A DNA stretch of 64,000 bases from Ardenticatenaceae bacterium (GCA_020634395.1 JACKBU010000020.1:1-64000), one strand, 5' to 3'; positions 35,734 through 45,275 are shown, counted from the stretch's first letter. A program made the numbers and translations. Notes: generated from the letters alone by a model not told the origin.

Positions 35734-36579
35734 ATGAACCAGGTACAGAAATTAAAAGGGAAAGTTGCGCTGGTAACAGGTGCTTCTAGAGGTTTGGGCA
35801 AAGCAGTTGCGCTGGAACTTGCCCAGGCTGGTGCATATGTCATCGTTACGGGTCGAAGCACCAGGGGACATAGCACCCAGATTGAGCTGCCGGCTACGAC
35901 GATTGATGACACAGTCGATGCCGTCCGCGAGGCTGGAGGTAAGGCTGAGGCTGTCAAGTGTGATCATACCGATGCTGCGGCAGTCAAAACACTTGTCGAT
36001 TATATTGGGAAACAACATGGCAAGCTGGATATCCTCGTGAATAATGCATGGGGCGGACATGATCCACACGATGAGTCAGTGAGAGGCGAGGAAGTCTGGG
36101 AAGAGCCGCTGGACCAGTTCAAAAACATGCTTCTGGCGGGACCATACTCAGATTATATTACCAGCCTATTGGTGCTCAAACACTTGATGGGGCCCGTCCA
36201 AAAAGGTCTCATTATCACCACAACCTGGCATACCGCCGAACCGCCAATGTGGACGCCATATGAGGCCAGCAAGGCTGCTAAAAATCGTTTAGTCTATGTG
36301 CTGGGTTATCATCTCAAAGAGAAGGGCATTCCAGTGATTGCCGTTGCTCCAGGGTGGATGCGAACCGAGTTAATGTTTACTCACCACACAAAGGAAGAAC
36401 TAGAAGGGCAGACTGAGACACCACATTACGCTGCCCGAGGCATCGCGGCATTAGCAGGTGACCCAGATGTCATGCGTTTTACGGGAAAACTGATGGACGT
36501 TAGTGATCTGGCTGACATCTACGGCGTTACCGACTTGGACGGCTCTCAGCCGCGCTTGAATGCCCAACATCTTAGTTAA
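35734..36579 (+). CDS. Short-chain dehydrogenase/reductase
   Basis: 281 residues. The NAD(P)-binding TGASRGLG is at 15-22, the NNAWGG variant of the NNAG motif at 103-108, and catalytic Tyr176-x-x-x-Lys180 in PYEASK. The usual catalytic serine region reads IITTTWHT, so a threonine may replace serine. A 12-residue insertion (TRGHSTQIELPA) after the second strand and the PGWMRTELM segment are also visible. The substrate is unknown. The gene follows the tnpB relic and stands alone before the recombinase. Confidence 0.88.
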   Translation: MNQVQKLKGKVALVTGASRGLGKAVALELAQAGAYVIVTGRSTRGHSTQIELPATTIDDTVDAVREAGGKAEAVKCDHTDAAAVKTLVDYIGKQHGKLDILVNNAWGGHDPHDESVRGEEVWEEPLDQFKNMLLAGPYSDYITSLLVLKHLMGPVQKGLIITTTWHTAEPPMWTPYEASKAAKNRLVYVLGYHLKEKGIPVIAVAPGWMRTELMFTHHTKEELEGQTETPHYAARGIAALAGDPDVMRFTGKLMDVSDLADIYGVTDLDGSQPRLNAQHLS

Positions 36580-36854
36580 GCAGTCAACCAAACCACGGAT
36601 AAAAGCCGCATAACATGGCGTGTACGCGGGCGGCTGGATTCGCACCGCCTTTATGTGCTGAAACCCTGACCGTGACACAATTTTCCTGGCGGTGCGGCTT
36701 GGTGGCGATCAATGGTGCTCAGACTCTCGTTGGTTGCAACGCTCAGTTTTTCCGCTGTGGTAGTTTATCTTCATCTATTTCTGAAGTGCGGGACAAACAA
36801 TGTTGAAAACAGGGACAAATTGAAATTGACAAAGCTGGCAATTTTTATCGCCCA

Positions 36855-36889
36855 ATAACTTCCGATAAGATTACATTATTGGAAGTAAT
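36855..36889. other. dif/loxP-like inverted repeat, candidate recombination site
   Basis: ATAACTTCCGATAA and TTATTGGAAGTAAT are inverted repeats matching at 12 of 14 positions around the 7-base centre GATTACA. Inner ATAA and TTAT next to a 6-8 base centre are the layout of XerCD dif sites and loxP. It ends 47 bases before the start of a tyrosine recombinase gene and overlaps its promoter region. A nearby T-run (CTGTTTTTTT) leaves a weak terminator as an alternative reading. Confidence 0.5.
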
Positions 36890-36900
36890 CACTGTTTTTT

Positions 36901-36909
36901 TGCTACAAT
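36901..36909 (+). promoter_or_regulatory. Extended -10 promoter of the recombinase gene
   Basis: TGCTACAAT fits an extended -10 box (TGn plus TACAAT), 27 bases before the start codon. The best -35 candidate, TTGGAA at 36879-36884 with a 19-base spacer, lies inside the right arm of the inverted repeat. Binding of the recombinase there would therefore interfere with its own transcription. Confidence 0.45.
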
Positions 36910-36936
36910 GGGGTAAATCACCCGGAGGTTTGACCG

Positions 36937-38082
36937 ATGTCCCAGCAAGAATCTGAATCTGCCATTATCCCTACAGGCGACCTCGCCACGGCCGTGGCGC
37001 TGCCCTTACAGTTGAGCGACGCAGCCGACCGTGTGGCCGCCGCGCACATCTTCGATGATTACCGGCTGCGGCGGGCTGCCAGCACGCTGGCCACGCAGCG
37101 CGCGGCGCTGCAATTATGGGCCACGTACCTGACGGCGATCGGCGCGGTGGGCACGCTGTTGGAGGACGCGGAGATATGGGCGCTGGGTGAAGGGATACGA
37201 CCGTTTGAAGACTACGCTGAGGCGCACGACGTCCCCCTGCCGATCGTCTGCGCCGCTTCCTACTGCCAGCACGCGCCCGGAGCCTGGCGCGGCGTGTCGT
37301 GGGGACTGGTGGATGGGTTTGTCAAATGGCTGCTCAATCAGGGCTACAGCATCGCCAGCGTGAATAACCGGCTGGCGGCCGTGCGCGTGTACGTGAAGCT
37401 GGCCGCCAAAGCCGGCACCGTCAGCCTTGAGGACAAAGTGCGCATCCTGGATGTGAGCGGGTATGGCCAGACCGAGGGCAAGCGCGTGGACCAGCGCCGC
37501 ACCAAAACACGCGTGGGGCATAAGAAGGAAGAGGCCGTTATCCTCAGCGGCGAACAGGCGCGGCAGCTGAAGAGCAACCACTCCCCCACCCCGCAGGGCA
37601 TTCGCGACCGGCTGCTAATGTGCCTGCTGCTCGATTTGGGTATCCGGGCAAGCGAAGCCGCCGGTTTGAATACGGACGATGTGGACATGGCGGCTGGCAC
37701 GATCCGCGTCTATCGTCAAAAGACAGATACCACGGATACCCTGGCGTTGACCGATGATATTTCCCGGGCGCTGACGGCTTATCGGCCGTACATGCGGCGT
37801 GGCAAACCGCTGCTGCGCAGCAGCGTCAAAGGGGGCAAGCTGGCTAATCGCGGCATGACAACCCGGGCGATTGGGTATCGGGTAAAAGACCTGGGGCAGC
37901 AGCTGGTCGATGAGTGGGAATTATCTCCCCATGACCTGCGTCATACCTGGGCCACGCACGCGGCCAAGGAGACCGGTCCCTTTGCGCTGCGCGATGCCGG
38001 CGGCTGGTCTAACTTGCAGACGCCATCGCGCTATGTGGAGAAAAATACCATCGCCAACGAGAATGTGAAGTTGAAGTATTAG
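36937..38082 (+). CDS. Tyrosine recombinase (XerC/D-like integrase)
   Basis: 381 residues behind CACCCGGAGGTTTGACCG. An N-terminal SAM-like core-binding domain covers about residues 38-170. The catalytic set is complete: Arg237 (LLDLGIRASEAAGL), Lys262 (YRQKTD), His332 and Arg335 (SPHDLRHTWATH), Trp357 in the second His/Trp position (GGWSN) and nucleophile Tyr366 (PSRYVEKN). An N-terminal extension of ~35 residues is not typical of XerC or XerD, so this is probably a dedicated or mobile-element recombinase. No phage or integron genes are nearby. The inverted repeat at 36855 is its likely target. Two terminator-like hairpins follow. Confidence 0.92.
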   Translation: MSQQESESAIIPTGDLATAVALPLQLSDAADRVAAAHIFDDYRLRRAASTLATQRAALQLWATYLTAIGAVGTLLEDAEIWALGEGIRPFEDYAEAHDVPLPIVCAASYCQHAPGAWRGVSWGLVDGFVKWLLNQGYSIASVNNRLAAVRVYVKLAAKAGTVSLEDKVRILDVSGYGQTEGKRVDQRRTKTRVGHKKEEAVILSGEQARQLKSNHSPTPQGIRDRLLMCLLLDLGIRASEAAGLNTDDVDMAAGTIRVYRQKTDTTDTLALTDDISRALTAYRPYMRRGKPLLRSSVKGGKLANRGMTTRAIGYRVKDLGQQLVDEWELSPHDLRHTWATHAAKETGPFALRDAGGWSNLQTPSRYVEKNTIANENVKLKY

Positions 38083-38196
38083 GAGGCTCTGTCTTATGCG
38101 TTGGAAATCACGCACAGTTAACATAATTATCTGCGTTTTCACCGGTTTTCCTGTGATCTTAGCCTAATCCTGCTCGCTTACAGCCTAAAACAAAAG

Positions 38197-38224
38197 AGCC
38201 TTCTGCTGATGCAGAAGGCTTCTT
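38197..38224 (+). terminator. Rho-independent terminator-like hairpin after the recombinase
   Basis: AGCCTTCTGC and GCAGAAGGCT form a perfect 10-bp stem with the loop TGAT, followed by TCTT. It lies 115 bases after the recombinase stop and 92 bases before the convergent large surface protein stop. Confidence 0.65.
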
Positions 38225-38242
38225 CAAAACGCCAAAGTCTAG

Positions 38243-38275
38243 AGAGGGTGACCAGCTCCGGCCACCCTCTTTTTC
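38243..38275 (+). terminator. Second rho-independent terminator
   Basis: AGAGGGTG and CACCCTCT pair across a 12-base loop that includes further GGCC pairing, followed by TTTT and CTG. With the hairpin at 38197 it insulates the recombinase gene from the convergent surface protein gene. Confidence 0.65.
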
Positions 38276-38315
38276 TGTACGGCGGCGTTAATAACGGCCG
38301 TTATCAGAGAAACCC

Positions 38316-41300
38316 TTAGACCGTCCTGCGGCGATGTATCAGAACGAAGCCAAGCGCCAACATCACGAATAGGCAGGCTGCGCCTAGGGCGGTCAGGGGG
38401 AGGTGCTGGCTGCTGCCGCTGAAGGTTTGGAGGGAAACGGCCGTTACGCCAAACAACCAGCGATACCCTTCCACCTCGCCGCCAGATGCGCCGCCAAGGT
38501 AATCATCGGCCGTCAGTGTACCGCCGGGGATGGTTGCCGGATCAAAGACGCGGAAGCGAGCATAGACAGGCTGCCCTACCGTATAGCCAGAGGGAATATC
38601 CAGGCTCACGGTATGTGTGCCTGAGTTGAATGTCCCAAAGCTCACAAACTCTCCCGGATCGATAAAATCGCCGTCGTCGTTCCAGTCGAACCAGCCGCCT
38701 ACGACACCAGTGCCACCGCTCACCGTGATGTTCAACGGCACGGTTGTGTTCGGAGACCATTTATAGGCCATATCGCGGAACACCCCATCATCGTAGCTGT
38801 CTAAGGCCGCCAGCGGGTCTGGCGCGCCGTTTGGTTCCAGGTCGATGCCCGGTCCCAGACGCAGCGTGTCTGCAAGCCCGGTATTGATGTGGTAAGCCCC
38901 CGCCGAGAGATTGGTATTGTAGCTGTTCGGCAGGTCGTCAAAGTCGGTGCCGATGAAGAAACCAAAGTCCACATCTTCAACATTGGCATTATTGATGGTG
39001 GCTGTTTCATAAACTGTGCCGGTGTTCTGATTGCTGCTGCCGGTCGTGTGGGCAGCATTATTCAGATTAGGTGAAGTGCCATCGGTGGAAACTACGTAGC
39101 TGCCGTTGGGCAGGTTTACGAAGCTGTAGTCGCCGTTGGCGTCGGTGGTGGTGCTGCCAACGAGAACGTAGCTACTGCCGCCAAGCTGCCACAGGTAGAC
39201 GGTTTGTCCGCTATAGCCAAGTTCGCCAGATTCCTGGTCGCCACCGTTCTGATTCAGATCATAGAAGACGGTGCCGCTGAGGGCATATGCGCCATTTAAT
39301 ACGAAACCGCTGTCTATGTCCAGATCACAGTCCGTACAACTACTGCCGCCAATGGTTGTCACGACGCCGCCGCTGATGACGACGGTGGTGGTTGTCCCGA
39401 CACTTTGTGATCCTGCGCCTGTTGTGGTGGGTATGGTGCCCAATGGCGTGGCAAAGCTCACATCGTAGGTTGCATCTGGGACGTTGGCAAAGCTGTAATA
39501 ACCATCTGGATCGGTCACCGTGGTGATCGCAACTCCGTCGCCATTGCCCAGGTCTACACCAGTGGGCGGATCCAGGGTGACAGTTACATTGGCAATACCT
39601 GGTTCGCCAGCATTCTGGATGCCATCGCTGTTGCCGTCCAGCCACACGAAGTCGCCGATAACGCCGGTGGGCACGTAGCCAAAGTCTGCGCCCAGGTAGG
39701 TTTGGCCGGGACGCAGGTTAATGGCTTCGGTCTGGTTGTCGCAGTAGGCAGTCCAGGGTGCGCCGGGGTCGGGGTCACAGGGGATGCCGTTGGTGTCGGG
39801 GTCACCGGTGAGGGTACGGCCGTTTACCGGACTACCCGCACCAGTATCCACCACCACCCGGTACTGTCCGCTGGGCAAGCTGGTGAAGAGGTATACGCCA
39901 TCAAGATCGGTAGTATCGCTGGCGTAGAACACCCAAGACGCACCGTTCCACATTTCTAGCGTTACAGGTACGCCAGATATGCCCGTCTCATTCCAATCTT
40001 GTTCCGCGTTGCGGTTGGCGTCCCAGTAAACGGTGTCGCCGATGGCGCCGCCGGGAGCAAAGCCGAAGTCAGCGTCCAGATATGTTTCGCTGAGGCCCAG
40101 CGTGACATCAAAGGAGGAAGCGGTCGTCAGAACGTAATCGCTGCCGTAGCTGTCGGTGGGAATGTTGACGGCCGTATCCACTTCCGCGCGGTAATCGCCT
40201 GGTGGCAGATTGGTGAAGAGATATAAGCCATCAGGGCCGGTTTGCGTGCTGTCCACCAGCACATACCCCTCGCCATCGCCATAATCCACATAAAGATTGA
40301 CGGTGATGTTGGGCAAGCCGGGTTCGCTGCTGGCCTGATAACCATCACCATTATTGTCTTGCCAGACAAAATCGCCAATGGCGCCATAACCAGCCGGTTC
40401 GTAACCAAAATCCACATCAGTTACCGGTGGCCCACCGGCGGGAATGGTGACGCTGCCGCGCCCATCGCAGATGGTGCAAGCGCCGGGGCTTTCATCCCAA
40501 TCTTCCGTCTCGCTGTACTGCGCTGGCAGGCCAGTTTCATCGACGACCACTGTGTAGTTGCCGCTGGGCAGGCTGCTGAAGGTGTAGCTGCCATCGGGGT
40601 TGGTGGTAGTGGTGGCGATGACCGCGCCGGTGCTGCTGTAGAGCGTGACGCCAATACCGCCAAAGCCGGCATCGTTGTTGTTGAAGTCGGCGTCGCTGTC
40701 CCAGTCGGCGTAGACGTTGCCGGAGATGCTGTAGGCGCCGGTTTGGTGGTAGCCAAAGTCATGAGAGCCAGACATCTCTCCAGCTGCGACAACAATGGCA
40801 TCAACCCCTGCTGCCGTGCCAGAGGTATCATCCAAATCACCATCGGGATCATATGTATTGACCCAGGTGGGACCAACCGGCAAGGTTGATGGGTTGGTTG
40901 CTACATAATAATCACCAGCAACAATTGCAGAATAGGTTTGCGAGTCGAATAGATAATCTCCACTGCTATCAGTTTGTAAGGTCGCAACAGGTTGCCAGGC
41001 AGAACCGTCCCACCGATAAAGGGTGACGTCTACATTGGCGATAGGTTCGTCGTCAGAATCTTCAGAACCATTGCCATTGAAGTCTTGCCACACGTGTCCG
41101 TAGATGATGATGGGGATGTTGTAACCAAAGTCTTGATCGAGATCATCGTTGGCACCGCTGATGGTCGTTGTGGATCGGTGTGGTGTGCCTATGATACTGT
41201 CGGCGTCGTAGGTGGGGGTCATGCCTGGCAGACTGGTGTTGTCAACCGTGACGGTGTAGGTGGCATCAGGCAAACCTTCGAAGAGGTAGTTGCCGTTGGC

Positions 41301-44300
41301 GTCGGTAACGGCCGTCATAATTACGCTCCCAGCCGTATAGGTTACGCCATTTATCGTAACATTTGTAGAGGCTGTCAGGCGCACAGTTACACCGGCAATC
41401 CCTTGTTCGCTGCCATCTTTTATGCCGTTGCCGGCTATTCCACCGCTTCCTGCGCCGTTGTCGTTCCAGACGGTGTCGCCTATGGAGCCGGTGGGGTTGA
41501 TGGTGACAGGGTCGTCGTCGTCGGGCTGGTTGGTGGGACGGCCGTTCACGAACGCAGCCCCATTTACCGCCGCAAAGTTGGTTGTACTGGTCTGTAAGTT
41601 ACTTGGCGGTTCTAAAGCGAGGAACGTTACCTGCACTGTTTTGCTTTCCCCAGCAGCCAGTGGACCAAGATTATCCCAGGAAATGACGCCGGTATTCGCA
41701 TAAGGTGTCGTATCGCTTGCGAGTGCGTTTTGCAGCGGTGTTGTGGAGACAAACTCCAGTTTGCTGGCATCGTAGCTGTCGGTTAAGGGCAGCGGGTCAA
41801 TGATGCTGCTGGAGCCGCCACACAACTGGTTGGTGGTAATGCGGAAACCCATCGAATCCAGATACATGGTCGATGCCGAGCCGCCACCGCTTTTGCTGAT
41901 TTCCCAAAGAATTTGCCAGGTAAGGGTTGTAAAATCGCTCCAAGACCAGGCGCGCAGGGCAGTAACATCCCAAACAACTTCGCCTGCTGCGGTTGCCAAT
42001 GGATTGAGTTGCGTTTGGGTGTAATCGGCCGAAGTATATGAAGGGCTGTTATAAGCGGCCCCTACTGTGAAAAGCCGCCCGCGCGCCGATTCGCCAGTGC
42101 CCAGGCTGGTGGAAAGACGGCCGTAATAAACCACCTCAACGCGTTCAATTTTCCCCATCGCACTGGGTGCTAAAGCATGCTGCTGCGCCCGAATGTAGCG
42201 GGTGTTGCCATTGGTGAATGTGGCATACGCTTCTGAACCGTTTAGCTCCGCACCAGCCGGCACGCCACCACCGGCAACGTAGCCGGGATTCAGCCAGGCA
42301 TTCCCGCCCGAGCTGGTGACAGTTTGTGCCGCCCCCCCTGTTGCCCAGTAAGTGTAGCTACAACGGCCGTACTCATCGCTCGGACCCGATGGCAAATTGT
42401 TTGTCAGAGTCAGGTCAAACGTGACATCCTCTCCCTCATAAGCCGGGTTGGCGGATGTCAACGTTTTGGTCAGGCCCAGAACAGGGCCAAAGCCGAAATC
42501 GGCCGTGGTCACATTCACCGCTGTCATTGTGGCGCTAGACGGATCGAGCGGCACGGAAATCACGGCCGGCGTAGTGTTGGCATAGCCAAGGGGCAAATCC
42601 GGGTCTTCGCTGTCCACGACAACCAGGAAGTGGCCGTCCGGCAGTGAGCCAAAGCTGTAGCCGCCGCTTAGGCCGGTGCTGGTAGTAGCGATCAATATGT
42701 CGCCATCATCCTGCAACCCATCGCCATTCACATCTCCGTATAACCAGACGGTAATGCCGGGAATGCCAGATTCGCCTGCCTGAAGGCCATCCGTGTTTAC
42801 GTCTGCCCACACATAATCGCCGACACTATTGTTGCCTGCCACAATATTATGGGCCGTATCGCAAGCAAAGTCTGTGCCGCCGCCAAAGTTGGCGCACGCC
42901 TCATTCTCAATTATTGGCTTGCCGCCACCAGTTAAATACGTGCTAGGCACGCGCGCCTGGAAAGTAACGCTGCCGCTGCCACCCACCGGTACAGGATCAT
43001 TCAGCCACCATTCAATGACGACTGTATTGGGGGCAGCACTTAGCGTATTACCAGGATCAGACGTACTCCAAGTAGTCCCACCATCGGTGGAATAGCGGAT
43101 GGTAGCGCTGCTAGTGTAGCCAATAAACGAAGCGCCCGCCGTGCCGCCTTCGTACTGCAGCCCTTCCGGCACGCTGTCTCGAACGACCAGAGGCATATTA
43201 ATGCCGCCGTTGTTCAGCGTAAGCCCGGCCGCGTAAGTGGCGCTTGTATTAATAAACGGAATGTCGTAGATCACCAGGTTGTTCACTGCCACGCTGCCTG
43301 GGCTGCCCGATTTGCTGATCGTCACTTCCGGGGTGCTGCTTTGCACCGTGGGAATACCTGCACCAAAATCACCATTAAACTTCTCGTTGTCTGAACCGGA
43401 AGCGACCTCCTGGTAAGGGCTGATGGGCACAGAACATGGTCCCGTCAGCGCCAGGAAAGTGTAGCGCACTTCACCGCGCACACCGTTATTATCAGAAGGC
43501 AGATTGGTGAAATAAAGCGGCCCGCCGTAAGTCGGGTCCGGGTTCAAATCGTTTGCATTGACGATGAGATTGGGCTGCCCGGCGCCCCGAGTAACCGTCA
43601 GCACAGTCGAGGTGCGAATGAGTCGGAAGCAGGAGGGATCGTAGCTGGCATCGCCAAAGGGCTGCAGCCAGGCGTTGTAGTCTGGCGTATAGTTGCCGTC
43701 GTTATCGAAGCCCTGGCGAATATTGCCCAGCGCGTAAAGCACGCCATTGGTGGTAATCACCTGTCCAGGGACGATGGTTTCGGTGTCCGTGTTAAACCAT
43801 AGACCGTCTGGATTCGGCATGATCTTGTTGGCCATGGCCGAGATCTCGTTGCGCATGGTCATCGTCCAGTTTTTATTGTCCGAGTGGGCTGTGCCAGTGC
43901 CAACCTCTTTTCCTGTGGCCCACATATCAAAAGAAAGAGAAAGGTCATCTACGGCTTTAACCGATGGTCCCCATGTAGGAGTAGTGGAGCAGGGGGGTTC
44001 AACCGGGTTGCCGCTGCTATCGTTGGCGCAGGCAGGGTAAGTAAAGTGCCAATATTGCACTTTGCATTGGCCTACTGCCAGATCGCCAATGTAGCGGGTA
44101 GCATCGGCTGTGCCAATGGCGCCGCCAATGTGGGTAAAGGCATAGGAACCCGTATTGTAAAGGTAGTTTAGTGGCCCACCCGTTTGGAATGCCGCATCGG
44201 TCAGGCTGTTACGAGCGGGATAAATGCCCGGTGTATCATTGGCGCCATCTACATAATTGCCGATGTAGCCGTACACGTCGGTGAGGTTTGTTGTCCCTTT

Positions 44301-44537
44301 GTTACAGAAGTTGCCATATACGGTTGCCGCTCGTGGGGCATAAGTAGAAGGAGAGCTGGCGTTTGAGTCTACGACAAGATTGTAGGCTGTGTTGATCTCT
44401 ACTGAGAGATTGTTGTCTGCCTTGACAGATTGACTATTCAGGAGGCCCAATGTGGCGATGATCAGTATGATAGGAATGAAAAGGAGCGCGATGAATAAGG
44501 GGAAAGGCTTGGTTGAGGGTTCGTTGACGGGATTCAT
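38316..44537 (-). CDS. Very large surface protein with SdrD B-like repeats and GEVED domain
   Basis: 2073 residues behind CAGGAGAATTC. The N-terminus has a hydrophobic signal (FPLFIALLFIPIILIIATLG). An N-terminal adhesin-like region includes a DUF11-type segment (VAVNNLVIYDIPFINTSATY). At least eight SdrD B-like units follow, each starting like IGDFVWLDGNSDGIQNAGEP and ending in ADFGY or similar; several keep acidic Ca-binding positions (D-x-N-x-D-G). Between the first unit and the rest lies a second DUF11-like block. Near the C-terminus a GEVED domain (GGWFDWNDDGDFIDPGEFVS) is followed by a single membrane helix and RRRTV, a membrane anchor. It probably forms a cell-surface stalk or adhesin. 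Confidence 0.88.
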   Translation of the reverse strand: MNPVNEPSTKPFPLFIALLFIPIILIIATLGLLNSQSVKADNNLSVEINTAYNLVVDSNASSPSTYAPRAATVYGNFCNKGTTNLTDVYGYIGNYVDGANDTPGIYPARNSLTDAAFQTGGPLNYLYNTGSYAFTHIGGAIGTADATRYIGDLAVGQCKVQYWHFTYPACANDSSGNPVEPPCSTTPTWGPSVKAVDDLSLSFDMWATGKEVGTGTAHSDNKNWTMTMRNEISAMANKIMPNPDGLWFNTDTETIVPGQVITTNGVLYALGNIRQGFDNDGNYTPDYNAWLQPFGDASYDPSCFRLIRTSTVLTVTRGAGQPNLIVNANDLNPDPTYGGPLYFTNLPSDNNGVRGEVRYTFLALTGPCSVPISPYQEVASGSDNEKFNGDFGAGIPTVQSSTPEVTISKSGSPGSVAVNNLVIYDIPFINTSATYAAGLTLNNGGINMPLVVRDSVPEGLQYEGGTAGASFIGYTSSATIRYSTDGGTTWSTSDPGNTLSAAPNTVVIEWWLNDPVPVGGSGSVTFQARVPSTYLTGGGKPIIENEACANFGGGTDFACDTAHNIVAGNNSVGDYVWADVNTDGLQAGESGIPGITVWLYGDVNGDGLQDDGDILIATTSTGLSGGYSFGSLPDGHFLVVVDSEDPDLPLGYANTTPAVISVPLDPSSATMTAVNVTTADFGFGPVLGLTKTLTSANPAYEGEDVTFDLTLTNNLPSGPSDEYGRCSYTYWATGGAAQTVTSSGGNAWLNPGYVAGGGVPAGAELNGSEAYATFTNGNTRYIRAQQHALAPSAMGKIERVEVVYYGRLSTSLGTGESARGRLFTVGAAYNSPSYTSADYTQTQLNPLATAAGEVVWDVTALRAWSWSDFTTLTWQILWEISKSGGGSASTMYLDSMGFRITTNQLCGGSSSIIDPLPLTDSYDASKLEFVSTTPLQNALASDTTPYANTGVISWDNLGPLAAGESKTVQVTFLALEPPSNLQTSTTNFAAVNGAAFVNGRPTNQPDDDDPVTINPTGSIGDTVWNDNGAGSGGIAGNGIKDGSEQGIAGVTVRLTASTNVTINGVTYTAGSVIMTAVTDANGNYLFEGLPDATYTVTVDNTSLPGMTPTYDADSIIGTPHRSTTTISGANDDLDQDFGYNIPIIIYGHVWQDFNGNGSEDSDDEPIANVDVTLYRWDGSAWQPVATLQTDSSGDYLFDSQTYSAIVAGDYYVATNPSTLPVGPTWVNTYDPDGDLDDTSGTAAGVDAIVVAAGEMSGSHDFGYHQTGAYSISGNVYADWDSDADFNNNDAGFGGIGVTLYSSTGAVIATTTTNPDGSYTFSSLPSGNYTVVVDETGLPAQYSETEDWDESPGACTICDGRGSVTIPAGGPPVTDVDFGYEPAGYGAIGDFVWQDNNGDGYQASSEPGLPNITVNLYVDYGDGEGYVLVDSTQTGPDGLYLFTNLPPGDYRAEVDTAVNIPTDSYGSDYVLTTASSFDVTLGLSETYLDADFGFAPGGAIGDTVYWDANRNAEQDWNETGISGVPVTLEMWNGASWVFYASDTTDLDGVYLFTSLPSGQYRVVVDTGAGSPVNGRTLTGDPDTNGIPCDPDPGAPWTAYCDNQTEAINLRPGQTYLGADFGYVPTGVIGDFVWLDGNSDGIQNAGEPGIANVTVTLDPPTGVDLGNGDGVAITTVTDPDGYYSFANVPDATYDVSFATPLGTIPTTTGAGSQSVGTTTTVVISGGVVTTIGGSSCTDCDLDIDSGFVLNGAYALSGTVFYDLNQNGGDQESGELGYSGQTVYLWQLGGSSYVLVGSTTTDANGDYSFVNLPNGSYVVSTDGTSPNLNNAAHTTGSSNQNTGTVYETATINNANVEDVDFGFFIGTDFDDLPNSYNTNLSAGAYHINTGLADTLRLGPGIDLEPNGAPDPLAALDSYDDGVFRDMAYKWSPNTTVPLNITVSGGTGVVGGWFDWNDDGDFIDPGEFVSFGTFNSGTHTVSLDIPSGYTVGQPVYARFRVFDPATIPGGTLTADDYLGGASGGEVEGYRWLFGVTAVSLQTFSGSSQHLPLTALGAACLFVMLALGFVLIHRRRTV

Positions 44538-44555
44538 GAATTCTCCTGAGGAAAA

Positions 44556-44681
44556 TTAGGTGATTCTTGGTGGATGAAAGATTTGGAGAAAAGACGTAAT
44601 CGAGTGGAGGGATAGTAATAAGTCGAAGGTAGCTCCTTTTGAGTTCAAGATTGCTGCAGACTTGCGTGGTATTGTGACCAT
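44556..44681 (-). CDS. Small ORF (41 residues) leading the surface protein gene
   Basis: An ATG at 44681 sits behind AAAAAGGAGAGCAAC, a near-ideal ribosome site. The frame runs 41 codons (MVTIPRKSAAILNSKGATFD and onward, ending HPPRIT) to a TAA 18 bases before the start of the 2073-residue protein. The peptide is basic at the start and hydrophobic in the middle (LLLSLHSITSFLQIF). It could be a leader peptide whose translation influences the large gene, or a tiny membrane protein. No homology is recognised. Confidence 0.4.
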   Translation of the reverse strand: MVTIPRKSAAILNSKGATFDLLLSLHSITSFLQIFHPPRIT

Positions 44682-45110
44682 GTTGCTCTCCTTTTTCTTA
44701 AAAGTAATACCAATAAAAAATTGAATGATTGCTAATAAATAGGAGTGCCTGTTGTGGAGCAAATAGGCGCATTCTTCAGAACTCAATAATGTTGGTTACA
44801 GAAAATCAAAACGTGTTTTCTTACGGTATACAAATACCTTTTGGGCATAATTTCTTATGCCTTCCTAATTTTCGCATACTTTTGTGTTGAACAATATAGG
44901 TACAAATTCTCATCGACATTTGATTTTTTAGCGAACTACATTATCGTGCCAAATGGTGGAAACGTTGACCGAGTGGAGATCGATGATAATCAGAACTCAA
45001 CCATTTCGATTTCGAATTTCGTCCATATTTGAGTTCACCAACAGCATCGAATATGTTTAGTATCCACGATCCGGATATGCAGTGTCTCTACCAAGTTTTG
45101 CAAAATTTCG
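44682..45110. other. AT-rich intergenic stretch without genes
   Basis: This stretch is visibly richer in A and T than its neighbours and has stops in all frames. It must contain the promoter of the surface protein gene (minus strand), but no clear -35/-10 pair stands out to me. No RNA gene was recognised. Confidence 0.4.
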
Positions 45111-45119
45111 ACGCTGCCT

Positions 45120-45275
45120 GCCATGCGGTAATACTGAACTGCGCCACTATCTCACCCGCCTGGTGCGCAAAAGCTGCTGCTTTTCGAGTTGTTTAACCTG
45201 GTTGACGCGCCCATGTCAAAGCGTTTGCCCACGCTTGGAACCAACGGCAGCTACACAATCGAGCATGTGTTGGCT
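45120..45275 (+). pseudogene. Remnant resembling an IS1-family transposase C-terminus
   Basis: One frame gives ELRHYLTRLVRKSCCFSSC and another, further on, FAHAWNQRQLHNR. Together these resemble the end of IS1-like transposases, where an LRxxLxRLxRKxxxFS block is followed by a helix ending AWNRRQLY. Frames are shifted and the rest is absent. The assignment relies on these two short blocks only. Confidence 0.35.

Noticed and set aside
36615..36806. 63-codon ORF between the SDR and recombinase genes
   Set aside because: No ribosome site, no similarity and Cys-rich random-looking translation.
38403..44040. Many plus-strand open frames opposite the 2073-residue surface protein
   Set aside because: All are shadows of its repetitive Gly/Asp/Thr-rich coding sequence.
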